This document shows positions 17,148 through 27,867 of a stretch of DNA of 32,204 nt, in pieces. Source of the DNA: Betaproteobacteria bacterium (GTDB lineage: Bacteria; Pseudomonadota; Gammaproteobacteria; Burkholderiales; SG8-39); assembly GCA_025356085.1 (NCBI GenBank), contig JANXUV010000219.1, positions 1 through 32,204 on the forward strand, in the 5' to 3' direction. The translations under genes were made by a program, and so were the position numbers. The notes under the pieces are model-generated. The model saw only the letters and a program-made list of their open reading frames with translations, did no database searches and was not told the DNA's origin. Within the stretch, counting starts at the first letter, position 1; every line of letters begins with the position of its first letter.

Positions 17148-18701
17148 TCAGTGCCGCGCCTGGTATTGCGGGTTGACCCGCTCTACCTTGCTCTCGATCT
17201 TGTTCAGCGCGCTGATGTAGGCCTTGGCCGAGGCGACGACGATGTCGGTGTCTGCGCCCACGCCGTTGACGATGCGCCCGCCCTTGGACAGCCGCACCGT
17301 GACTTCGCCCTGGCTCTCGGTACCCTGCGTCACCGCGTTCACCGAGAACAGCAGCAGTTCGGCGCCGCTCTTCGCCACCGATTCGATCGCCTTGAAGATG
17401 GCGTCCACCGGGCCGTCGCCTTTCGATTCGGCCTTCACGTCCTTGCCGTTCTGTTTCATCACGATGGTTGCGTGCGGCTTGTCGCTGGTGCCGCTGCCCT
17501 GGCTCATGCTCACCAGGCTCCAGACTTCGTCGCTCGCGATGCCCGCTTCCTGCGCCACCAGCGCGAGCAGGTCTTCGTCAAAGATCTCCGCCTTCTTGTC
17601 GGCCAGCTCTTTGAAGCGCACGAAGGCCTTGTTGTAGCCGTCGTCGCTCTCGAGCTCGACGCCGAGCTCCTTCAGGCGCTGCTTGAACGCGGTGCGCCCC
17701 GAGAGCTTGCCGAGCACGATCTTGTTGGCGGCCCAGCCCACGTCCTCGGCGGTCATGATCTCGTAGGTCTCACGCGCCTTGATCACGCCGTCCTGATGGA
17801 TGCCGGAGGCGTGCGCGAAGGCGTTCGCGCCGACCACCGCCTTGTTCGGCTGCACCACGAAGCCGGTGATCTGCGACACCAGCCTCGAGGCCGGCACGAT
17901 CTGCGTGGTGTCGATCCGGGTTTCCAGATTGAAGAAATCCTTGCGCGTGCGAAGCGCCATCACCACCTCCTCCAGCGAGGTGTTGCCGGCCCGCTCGCCC
18001 AGGCCGTTCATGGTGCACTCGATCTGGCGCGCGCCGCCGATGCGTACCGCGGCGAGCGAATTCGCCACCGCCATGCCGAGATCATTGTGGCAGTGCACGC
18101 TCCACACCGCCTTGTCTGAATTCGGGATTTTCTCCCGCAGCTTCCTGATCAATTCCCCGTACTGTTCCGGAACCGCATAGCCGACGGTGTCCGGAATATT
18201 GATGGTGGTCGCGCCTTCCTGGATCACCGCCTCGAGCACGCGGCAGAGGAAATCAATATCGGAGCGGCTCGCGTCCTCGGGCGAAAATTCGACGTCGGGG
18301 CATGCGTTGCGGGCGAACTTCACCGCGAGCTTGGCCTGCTCGAATACCTGGTCGGGCGTCATGCGCAGCTTCATCTTCATGTGCAGCTCGCTGGTGGCGA
18401 GAAAGGTGTGCACGCGCCAGGACTTCGCGCCCTTCAGCGCGTCGATGCAGCGCTGGATGTCCTTGTCGTTGGCGCGGGACAAGCCGGCCACGGTGCAATC
18501 CTTGATCACCCTGGCGATGGCGGCCACCGCCTCGAAATCGCCGTTGGAGGAGGCGGGAAAGCCGGCTTCGATCACGTCCACCTTGAGGCGCTCCAGCTGG
18601 CGCGCGATGCGCAGCTTCTCGTCCTTGGTCATGGAGGCGCCGGGCGACTGCTCGCCGTCGCGCAAGGTGGTGTCGAAAATGATCAATTTGCCTGTCGTCA
18701 T
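17148..18701 (-). CDS. leuA: 2-isopropylmalate synthase
   Basis: 517 aa. The HMGL-like catalytic barrel starts with [12 protein letters not shown] (metal Asp and catalytic Arg), with [14 protein letters not shown] metal ligands and [15 protein letters not shown] linker and the C-terminal LeuA allosteric dimer domain (from about residue 385) follow, so leucine feedback is expected. It condenses acetyl-CoA with 2-ketoisovalerate, the first step of leucine synthesis. AAGGAG lies 5 nt before the ATG. It follows the ilvBNC-psd-pssA block but has its own promoter and a Leu-rich upstream ORF. Confidence 0.97.
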   Translation of the reverse strand: MTTGKLIIFDTTLRDGEQSPGASMTKDEKLRIARQLERLKVDVIEAGFPASSNGDFEAVAAIARVIKDCTVAGLSRANDKDIQRCIDALKGAKSWRVHTFLATSELHMKMKLRMTPDQVFEQAKLAVKFARNACPDVEFSPEDASRSDIDFLCRVLEAVIQEGATTINIPDTVGYAVPEQYGELIRKLREKIPNSDKAVWSVHCHNDLGMAVANSLAAVRIGGARQIECTMNGLGERAGNTSLEEVVMALRTRKDFFNLETRIDTTQIVPASRLVSQITGFVVQPNKAVVGANAFAHASGIHQDGVIKARETYEIMTAEDVGWAANKIVLGKLSGRTAFKQRLKELGVELESDDGYNKAFVRFKELADKKAEIFDEDLLALVAQEAGIASDEVWSLVSMSQGSGTSDKPHATIVMKQNGKDVKAESKGDGPVDAIFKAIESVAKSGAELLLFSVNAVTQGTESQGEVTVRLSKGGRIVNGVGADTDIVVASAKAYISALNKIESKVERVNPQYQARH

Positions 18702-18718
18702 AGCCGCTCCTTGGGTGG

Positions 18719-18739
18719 ATGCGCGCTGTTTACGCGCAT
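18719..18739 (-). promoter_or_regulatory. Hairpin just before the leuA ribosome binding site
   Basis: A perfect 7-bp stem, ATGCGCG paired with CGCGCAT around a 7-nt loop, ends 6 bp upstream of the leuA AAGGAG. It has no following U run, so it is not a standard intrinsic terminator. It could act on ribosome binding or be one arm of an attenuator. Confidence 0.45.
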
Positions 18740-18747
18740 TTTCCTTG

Positions 18748-18764
18748 CCGCCTTGGTGGGGCGG
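18748..18764 (-). promoter_or_regulatory. Second hairpin in the leuA leader
   Basis: A 5-bp stem CCGCC/GGCGG with a 7-nt loop, 27 bp after the stop of the Leu-rich upstream ORF. Together with 18719-18739 it could form alternative structures that depend on ribosome position. This is inference from pairing alone. Confidence 0.35.
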
Positions 18765-18790
18765 TTAAGGGGTACTGCCGAATTGGGGGG

Positions 18791-18886
18791 TTATTTTGTG
18801 CGCGCGGGGCGCAGCAGCAGCGCAGCCAGGAGCGCGAGGCTCAGGCTGGTAACGGTCGCAACGAGAAGGGCGGCTGCGGAAGTCAT
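18791..18886 (-). CDS. Candidate leucine-rich leader peptide of leuA
   Basis: 31 codons, too short for the ORF track. Nine codons are Leu, including CTG CTG CTG near the end, followed by Arg-Pro-Ala-Arg-Thr-Lys and TAA. No Shine-Dalgarno sequence precedes the ATG; instead a promoter places the predicted transcript start at the A of the ATG, so it would be read as a leaderless message. Two hairpins lie between it and leuA. Translation-dependent control of leuA by leucyl-tRNA supply is the inferred role. It could instead be a small single-pass membrane protein, since the Leu/Ala run is hydrophobic, or a chance ORF. Confidence 0.45.
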   Translation of the reverse strand: MTSAAALLVATVTSLSLALLAALLLRPARTK

Positions 18887-18892
18887 GCGGGA

Positions 18893-18922
18893 ACTATAAC
18901 CGGAAAAACGGCACAAGGGCAA
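18893..18922 (-). promoter_or_regulatory. Sigma-70 promoter for leuA
   Basis: The -35 TTGCCC (18917-18922) and -10 TATAGT (18893-18898) are separated by 18 bp. The expected transcript start, 7 nt after the -10, is the A at 18886, which is also the first base of the leader ORF. It lies just downstream of the pssA stop at 18930, giving leuA transcription independent of the ilv-psd-pssA operon. Confidence 0.6.
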
Positions 18923-18929
18923 CTAATGG

Positions 18930-19715
18930 CTAAACCGTTGCTTTGGCGCGACGCTGCAGGCCCCAGAGGACGTAGCCGGACAGCGCGTAGGCGAGGAACA
19001 GCAGGAACAGGACCACCGAGGGCTTGAGCGCGACCACCGCCATGCTCGCCGCGAACAGCGCCACCACGTAGAACGGCACCGCGCGCTTCAGGTTGATTTC
19101 CTTGAAGCTGTAGAACGGCACGCTGCTGACCATGGTGATGCCGGCGTACATGGTGAACACCCAGGCGATTATGCTCAACCAGAGCTCGCGGTCGATGCCG
19201 AAGTCGTCGAACACCCAGACCAGGCCCGCCACCAGCGCCGCCGCCATCGGGCTGGGCAGCCCCTGGAAGTAGCGCTTGTCGACTACGTCGATGTTGGTGT
19301 TGAAGCGTGCGAGGCGAAGCGCGGCGCCGGCACAGTAGACGAAGGCCGCGGTCCAGCCGAGCTTGCCGAGGTCCTTGAGCGCCCACTCGTACATCACCAG
19401 CGCCGGCGCGACGCCGAAAGACACCATGTCCGAGAGGCTGTCGTACTGGGCGCCGAAGTCGCTGGTGGTGTGGGTCATGCGCGCGATGCGCCCGTCCAGG
19501 CCGTCCAGCACCATCGCGACGAAAATCGCGATCGCGGCGTTTTCGAAGCGGCCGTTCATGGCCTGCACCACGGCATAGAAGCCGAAGAACAGCGCCGCGG
19601 TGGTGAAAAGATTGGGCAGCAGGTAGATGCCGCGCCGGCGCAGCGCGCCGATGCCGCGTGGACGCATCACATCCGACGATTCCTGCCTGCGCTCCTCGTC
19701 GCCGTGCTCATCCAT
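18930..19715 (-). CDS. pssA: CDP-diacylglycerol-serine O-phosphatidyltransferase
   Basis: 261 aa inner-membrane protein with several hydrophobic helices. The CDP-alcohol phosphotransferase motif is DGLDGRIARMTHTTSDFGAQ followed by YDSLSD, matching DGxxAR(x8)G(x3)D(x3)D. It makes phosphatidylserine from CDP-diacylglycerol and serine. It starts 6 bp after psd, the next enzyme of the pathway, so the two steps to phosphatidylethanolamine are in one operon. The N-terminus is acidic and charged before the first helix. Confidence 0.96.
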   Translation of the reverse strand: MDEHGDEERRQESSDVMRPRGIGALRRRGIYLLPNLFTTAALFFGFYAVVQAMNGRFENAAIAIFVAMVLDGLDGRIARMTHTTSDFGAQYDSLSDMVSFGVAPALVMYEWALKDLGKLGWTAAFVYCAGAALRLARFNTNIDVVDKRYFQGLPSPMAAALVAGLVWVFDDFGIDRELWLSIIAWVFTMYAGITMVSSVPFYSFKEINLKRAVPFYVVALFAASMAVVALKPSVVLFLLFLAYALSGYVLWGLQRRAKATV

Positions 19716-19721
19716 GCATTC

Positions 19722-20371
19722 TCAGCCCGCTTTCAACCTGGCAAGGATCGACTCCGTCGCGTACACCTTATCGCCAAGCGCCGCCTTCACTTCCGCGTCC
19801 AGCGGGAGGTATACGTCCACGCGCGAACCGAAGCGGATGAACCCGTAGCGTTGTCCTCTTTTCAGTCCGGCCCCCGAATCAACATAGCAAAGAATCCGGC
19901 GTGCGACCAAACCCGCGATCTGCACGCATGTGACGTTCTGCCGGTCGGCGGTTTCGATCCACAGGGCGTTTCTTTCATTCTCCAGTGATGCCTTGTCGAG
20001 CGCGGCGTTGAGGAACGAGCCGGCGTGGTACCAGCGCTGCTTCACTATGCCGTCCACGGGCGAGCGGTTGGAGTGCACGTTGAAGACATTCATGAATACC
20101 GAGATCTTCATCGCGTCGCGCTCGAGGTAGGGATCGCGCACCCTTTCCACCGCGACGATGCGGCCGTCGGCCGGCGACAGCACCGCCTGCGGGTCTTCCG
20201 GGATCTCGCGTGGCGGATCGCGGAAGAATTGGAGGATGAACAGCGCGATCGCCCAGCAGGGCAGCGCCCAGGCGAGGCCGAAGAAAACATGGATGTCCAG
20301 GGAAACGGCAACAGCGATCCCCAGGAACAGCCAACCCTCCCGAGCAACGATCGGGTGAGGATACCGCCGCA

Positions 20372-20372
<1 letters not shown>
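19722..20372 (-). CDS. psd: Phosphatidylserine decarboxylase proenzyme (short type)
   Basis: 216 aa. The GTG start at 20372 overlaps the last base of the ilvC stop (TAGTG) and gives [14 protein letters not shown], the usual start of this short class. One or two N-terminal helices ([11 protein letters not shown]..., [14 protein letters not shown]) anchor it to the membrane. The self-cleavage Gly-Ser that yields the pyruvoyl group is in [12 protein letters not shown]. Conserved SPADGRIV and [12 protein letters not shown] are present. It decarboxylates phosphatidylserine to phosphatidylethanolamine. The longer track ORF to 20795 runs through ilvC in another frame and was trimmed. Confidence 0.95.
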
Positions 20373-23600
<3,228 letters not shown>

Positions 23601-23632
23601 GACAGTTTGGCCTGAGGCAGGAAAAGCATTCA

Positions 23633-23661
23633 AGATTAACGGCTTGCCGTGATCAGGTCAA
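23633..23661 (-). promoter_or_regulatory. Sigma-70 promoter for ilvB
   Basis: The -35 TTGACC (23656-23661) and -10 TAATCT (23633-23638) are separated by 17 bp. The transcript would start near 23626, giving a short leader of about 26 nt before the ATG at 23600, with no room for a leader peptide. The region is shared with the divergent sigma-factor gene. Confidence 0.6.
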
Positions 23662-23683
23662 GCAAGGCGGGTCAGTCCGGCAC

Positions 23684-24310
23684 ATGCGGTTTGATACCAT
23701 GTTCCTAAGGGCCGGGGATCCAGGCTCGGGAGGAGAAAATCTGGCATCGCGCAGTGAACTGTCGGCGTTCCTCGCGGGCGTTGAGCGACGCGCCTTCAAG
23801 CAGGCGATGTTCGCCGTCCGCGACGATGAGGCGGCGCTCGACATCGTGCAGGACGCGATGCTGCGCCTGTCGCAGAGCTACGGCGACCGCGACGCCGGGG
23901 AACTGGCGCCCTTGTTCCAGCGCATCCTGCAGAACGCGATCCGCGACTGGTTCCGGCGCCAGAAGGTGCGCTCGCTGTGGACCACCCTGCTCTCCAGCCT
24001 TGCGCCAGGGCGCGGCGAGGACGATGATCAGGATCCGCTGGAAACTTTGCAGGAGGCCGGCGACTCCAACCGGGAGGAGTCGCCGCCGGACCGTCTAGAA
24101 CGGGCACAAGTTCTTGAAATCATTGAACAAGAGGTTTCAAAGCTACCCCCGCGTCAACGCGAGGCTTTCCTCATGCGTTACTGGGAGGAGCTGGATGTCG
24201 CGGAGACCGCAAGCGCCATGGGATGCTCGGAAGGCAGCGTAAAAACACACTGCTCCCGGGCGACGCATGCTTTGGCGGCAGCGCTACGCGCACGAGGCAT
24301 CACACTATGA
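23684..24310 (+). CDS. ECF-type RNA polymerase sigma factor
   Basis: Up to 208 aa. Sigma region 2 is ERRAFKQAMFAVRDDEAALDIVQDAMLRL...FQRILQNAIRDWFRRQKVRS and region 4 is LPPRQREAFLMRYWEELDVAETASAMGCSEGSVKTHCSRA. It redirects RNA polymerase, probably in an envelope-related response, as the next genes encode membrane or secreted proteins. The start is uncertain: ATG 23684 is the track start, but GGGAGGAG at 23728-23735 lies 5 nt before an in-frame CTG (23741) exactly where I expect the conserved N-terminus. If used, the protein is 189 aa with a rare CTG start. Confidence 0.92.
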   Translation: MRFDTMFLRAGDPGSGGENLASRSELSAFLAGVERRAFKQAMFAVRDDEAALDIVQDAMLRLSQSYGDRDAGELAPLFQRILQNAIRDWFRRQKVRSLWTTLLSSLAPGRGEDDDQDPLETLQEAGDSNREESPPDRLERAQVLEIIEQEVSKLPPRQREAFLMRYWEELDVAETASAMGCSEGSVKTHCSRATHALAAALRARGITL

Positions 24311-24726
24311 ACGACATCAAATTCGCCAACAAAATCCGCCAGGCCCTGAACGAAGGCGCGCAGGTGGACAGCCGTATCTCGGAGCGGCTGCGCGCGGCGC
24401 GCGAGCAGGCGCTGGCGGCACGCCGCATCTCTACTTCCACTAAGCGCGAGCCGGCGCTCGCCTGGGCGCGCAGCACGACCGTCGGCGTGATCGGCGGCTT
24501 CGGCGGCTTCGGTGGCTTTTCGCTGCGGGTGGTGCTGCCGACGCTGCTGCTGATCGCCGGCCTGATCTCCATTTACAGCTGGCAGCAGGAGCAGCGCGCC
24601 GCCGACGCCGAGGAGCTCGATGCGCAACTGCTGACCGACGACCTGCCCATCGACGCCTATCTCGACCGGGGCTTCGAAGCATGGCTGAAGAAAGTCGCGG
24701 CGGGAAATCCGTCGGACAGCAATTGA
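24307..24726 (+). CDS. DUF3619 family membrane protein, possible anti-sigma partner
   Basis: 139 aa. The N-terminal cytoplasmic part (KFANKIRQALNEGAQVDSRISERLRAAREQAL) is helical, a single transmembrane helix (SLRVVLPTLLLIAGLISIYSW) sits near the middle, and the acidic C-terminus would be periplasmic. The ATG overlaps the sigma stop as ATGA. A small single-pass protein coupled to an ECF sigma factor is the usual form of an anti-sigma factor, but this role is inferred; I see no ZAS motif. The family is typical of betaproteobacteria. Confidence 0.85.
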   Translation: MNDIKFANKIRQALNEGAQVDSRISERLRAAREQALAARRISTSTKREPALAWARSTTVGVIGGFGGFGGFSLRVVLPTLLLIAGLISIYSWQQEQRAADAEELDAQLLTDDLPIDAYLDRGFEAWLKKVAAGNPSDSN

Positions 24727-25220
24727 TGCGCGCGCTCCTGGCCGCGTTGCTGGTGTTGGCATTCACGGCGCCGGCCTCTATCGCCGCGCCCAAGGACCGG
24801 GGCCCGCAGTGGGCCTCGCTCAACGCCGACCAGCAGCAGGCGCTCGTGCCGCTCGCCGGCGAGTGGGACAAGCTCAGCCTGCCGCACAAGACGAAGTGGC
24901 TCGGCATCGCCAAGCGCTATCCGGCCATGCAGCCCGAGGAGCAGAAGCGCGTGCAGGACCGCATGCAGAAGTGGACCAAGCTCACGCCCGAACAGCGCTG
25001 GCAGGCGCGCGAGCAGTACCGCAACATCGGCAAGATCGCGCCCGACCGGCGGCGAGAGGAACTGCGCCGCTACTGGGCCGAATACCAGGCGCTGCCACCG
25101 CACGAGAAGCGCATGTTCGACGTGCCGCCGAGCTACATGCCGCCGGCCGAGCGCCGGCAGCGCCCGGTGCCCGCCAAACCGCGGCCGCACCAGACGTTCG
25201 TCCTGCCCGCGCATCTGTGA
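24726..25220 (+). CDS. DUF3106 secreted protein
   Basis: 164 aa from the ATG at 24726, which overlaps the DUF3619 stop by one base (TGATG). A clear signal peptide (RALLAALLVLAFTAPASIA) is followed by a helical domain with repeated Trp-containing LxPEQRW-like units (WASLNADQQQAL, WDKLSLPHKTKWLGIA, WTKLTPEQRWQARE) and a Pro-rich tail. The LTxxQ-like repeats recall periplasmic stress sensors of the Spy/CpxP type only loosely. It is part of the sigma/DUF3619/DUF3106/RDD module. Confidence 0.85.
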   Translation: MRALLAALLVLAFTAPASIAAPKDRGPQWASLNADQQQALVPLAGEWDKLSLPHKTKWLGIAKRYPAMQPEEQKRVQDRMQKWTKLTPEQRWQAREQYRNIGKIAPDRRREELRRYWAEYQALPPHEKRMFDVPPSYMPPAERRQRPVPAKPRPHQTFVLPAHL

Positions 25221-25639
25221 CCGGCGCGGACGCGGCGCCGTCGATCCGGCGGCGCCTCGCCAGCATGCTGTACGAATCTCTGCTGCTGTTCGGAGTCGCC
25301 TTCCTCGCCACCTGGGTTTTCCAGTTCGCCGCCGGCACGCTGCAGATCGAAGGCTGGCGGCGCCACCTGCTGCAGCTATTCGTGCTCGCGGTGTTCGCCG
25401 CCTATTTCCTCTGGTGCTGGCTGCGCGGCGGCCAGACCCTGGCGATGAAGACCTGGCGCATCCGGCTGGTGGCGAAGAACGGCCACGGCCGCCTCCCGCC
25501 GCGAGCGGCGCTGCTGCGCTTCCTCTATGCGCTGCTGCTGGTGCCGACGGCGATCGGCATTTTCTGGGCGATGGTGGATCGCGACCGCCAGTTCCTGCAT
25601 GACCGGCTGGCGGGCAGCCTGCAGATTCCGGTGTCCTGA
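25217..25639 (+). CDS. RDD family membrane protein
   Basis: 140 aa with a GTG start that overlaps the DUF3106 stop as GTGA. Three hydrophobic segments are visible (LLFGVAFLATWVFQF, LFVLAVFAAYFLWCW, LLRFLYALLLVPTAIGIFW). The usual RDD Arg-Asp-Asp is partly conserved: RRRLASMLYESLL at the N-terminus where Arg-x-x-Asp is common, and DRQFLHDRLAG at the C-terminus. The function is not established. It is the last gene of the sigma module and ends 1 bp from the convergent lptG stop. Confidence 0.87.
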   Translation: MTGADAAPSIRRRLASMLYESLLLFGVAFLATWVFQFAAGTLQIEGWRRHLLQLFVLAVFAAYFLWCWLRGGQTLAMKTWRIRLVAKNGHGRLPPRAALLRFLYALLLVPTAIGIFWAMVDRDRQFLHDRLAGSLQIPVS

Positions 25640-25640
25640 C

Positions 25641-26750
25641 CTACGCGCGCATTCGCACCCAGACCGGGCGCAGGCGATCGATCCAGACCATCATCAGGAT
25701 CGCTGTGGCAAGGAACAGCAGGCTCGGCACCGCGGCGGCGGCGATCGGCGGCCACTCCTTCAGCAGCCCGACGTGCGAGAACAGGCTGTTGAGCATGTGG
25801 AACAAGATCCCGAGCATGATGCCGAGGAACACCTTGATGCCGACCATGCCGGAGCGCGCGTGCATGTACGCGAACGGCAGCGCGAGCGCCATCATCACCA
25901 GCGTGGCGAGCGGGTAGAACAGCTTCTTCCATAGCGCGATCTCGTAGCGCTCGGTCTTCTGGCGGTTGTCCGACAGATGCTGCAGGTATTTGTAGAGCTT
26001 CCATGCCGACATGCGCTCGGGCACCACGATCAGCACATTGATCAGGTCCGGGCTCATCGCCGAGCGCCATTCGGCTTCCGCATGATGCTTGATGGTCGGG
26101 CCCGACGGCCCGAACAGCGTCTGCGCCACGCCGAGCAGACGCCACTTGCCCTCGCCGGCGTATTCGCCGCGCTCGGCCTCGGTCACCTGCCGCAGCCTGT
26201 AGGCGGAATCGAATTCGTAAATGCGCACCCCCTTCAGCGCATTGGCTTCGCGCGCCTCGCGCACGTTGATGAACGAGCGCTCGTCCTTGAACCACAGGCC
26301 GGAACCCAGGCTGCCGCCGATCAGCGACCCCATCGCGCGCATGCGCACCTGCTGCGCCGCTTCTTCGCTGAACGGCGCGATCCATTCGCCGATGGCGAAG
26401 GTCGCCACCACGAACGCCAGGCCGATCTTCGCGAGCATCGCGCCGGCGCGCGCGGGCGACAGGCCGCCCGCGCGCATCACGGTGTATTCCGAATTGCTCG
26501 ACAGGTGCGCGAGCACGTACAGGGTGCCGATCAGCACGGCGATCGGCAACAGCTCGTAGGCATGCCCGGGAACCCACAGCGCCACCACGCTGAAGATCTG
26601 GCGCAGCTGGTAGTTGCCGTTCCCCAGATCGCGCAGCTCCGCGATCAGGTCGAAGAACGCGAACAGCGCGAGGAAGCCGAGCAGCACGAAGCCGACTGCG
26701 CCGTAGATCTGGCGCGCAAGGTAGCGCTCGAGGGTGGGGATGCGGATCAT
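25641..26750 (-). CDS. lptG: LPS export ABC transporter permease LptG
   Basis: 369 aa from the ATG at 26750. The YjgP/YjgQ fold has N-terminal helices (TLERYLARQIYGAVGFVLLGFLALFAFFDLI), a periplasmic beta-jellyroll domain (about residues 130-270) and C-terminal helices (FYPLATLVMMALALPFAY). With LptF and LptB it extracts lipopolysaccharide from the inner membrane. The ATG overlaps the lptF stop by 4 bp. The longer track ORF to 27035 runs into lptF in another frame and was trimmed. Confidence 0.95.
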   Translation of the reverse strand: MIRIPTLERYLARQIYGAVGFVLLGFLALFAFFDLIAELRDLGNGNYQLRQIFSVVALWVPGHAYELLPIAVLIGTLYVLAHLSSNSEYTVMRAGGLSPARAGAMLAKIGLAFVVATFAIGEWIAPFSEEAAQQVRMRAMGSLIGGSLGSGLWFKDERSFINVREAREANALKGVRIYEFDSAYRLRQVTEAERGEYAGEGKWRLLGVAQTLFGPSGPTIKHHAEAEWRSAMSPDLINVLIVVPERMSAWKLYKYLQHLSDNRQKTERYEIALWKKLFYPLATLVMMALALPFAYMHARSGMVGIKVFLGIMLGILFHMLNSLFSHVGLLKEWPPIAAAAVPSLLFLATAILMMVWIDRLRPVWVRMRA

Positions 26751-27832
26751 GCGGATCTTCGCAGCCAGTACCGCCAGTTGGGCGCCAGGCGCTGCGCGAA
26801 CAGCGCCAGCAGCGCCACCAGCATCACCGCGTGCACCAGCCACCAGCCGGTGCCGAAGGCGAGCTTGCCCAGCGCGACCCGCGCCTGGCTGATCGACAGC
26901 AGGTTGGAATAGACCATGTAGGTGAGCAGCGCGAACAGCAGGTTCATCGAGCGACCGGCGCGCGGATTGACGAAACTCAGAGGGATCGCCAGCAGCGCCA
27001 GGATCAGCGCCGACACCGGCATGCCGATGCGCCACAGCAGCTCGCCCATGTTGGTGCGAGTCGGGTTCTCGATCAGGCCGAGCGTCGACAGGCTTTTTTG
27101 CGTCGCCTCCGGTTCGTCGCCCTCCTTGGCCTGGATGCGGGTCGCGTAGCGCTCGTACTCCATGATGCGGAAATCGGCCTCGCCGGGCGCGCCCTCGTAG
27201 CGCCTGCCATTCAGCAGCAGCAGGAAGCGGTCGCCGTTCGGCGCATTTTCGGTGTAGCCGCGCTCGCTCATCATCACGCCGGTGCGGCGGTGCTGGGTCG
27301 AACTCACGAACACGTTCTGCACCGAGGTCTTGTCGCCGGCGATGGACTCGACAAAGAACACGCGCCCCTTGCCGCGCGACTCGCCGAAAGTGCCGGGTTC
27401 CACGCGCGAAAGGTCATCGCGCGAATCGAGCTTGCTGCGGTACTGCTCGGCCATCTGCACCGACCAGGGCGAGATCACGAAAGACAGCAGCCCGATCACG
27501 AACACCAGCGGCGCGGCGAAGATCAGCACCGGTCGCAGCCAGGAAGCGAGCGACTGGCCGGAGCTGAACCAGATCACCATCTCGGAATCGCGCCAGGCGC
27601 GGTTCAGCGCCAGCAGCACGGTGATGAACAACGTCAGCGACAGCAGCACCGGCAGCACGTTGAGCGCGGAGAAGCCGAGAAACGCGACCACCGCATCCGA
27701 TGGAATCTTGCCGCCCGCCGCCTGGCCGAGCAGCCGGATCAGTCGCGTGGTGAGCGCGATCAGGAACAGCGAAAGGAAAACGGCGACGGCGAGATTGGCG
27801 AATTCCCGCAGCAGCGTGCGGAGGAAGATCAT
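26747..27832 (-). CDS. lptF: LPS export ABC transporter permease LptF
   Basis: 361 aa, the same fold as LptG: helices near the N-terminus (FLRTLLREFANLAVAVFLSLFLIALTTRLIRLLG), a periplasmic domain and C-terminal helices (ISALILALLAIPLSFVNPRAGRS reads as the conserved coupling region). It partners LptG in the inner-membrane LPS extractor. It is divergent from pepA with 35 bp between start codons, the common proteobacterial arrangement. Confidence 0.96.
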   Translation of the reverse strand: MIFLRTLLREFANLAVAVFLSLFLIALTTRLIRLLGQAAGGKIPSDAVVAFLGFSALNVLPVLLSLTLFITVLLALNRAWRDSEMVIWFSSGQSLASWLRPVLIFAAPLVFVIGLLSFVISPWSVQMAEQYRSKLDSRDDLSRVEPGTFGESRGKGRVFFVESIAGDKTSVQNVFVSSTQHRRTGVMMSERGYTENAPNGDRFLLLLNGRRYEGAPGEADFRIMEYERYATRIQAKEGDEPEATQKSLSTLGLIENPTRTNMGELLWRIGMPVSALILALLAIPLSFVNPRAGRSMNLLFALLTYMVYSNLLSISQARVALGKLAFGTGWWLVHAVMLVALLALFAQRLAPNWRYWLRRSA

Positions 27833-27867
27833 GCGATACTTGGAGCGAAATTCATGGGAGAAATCCA

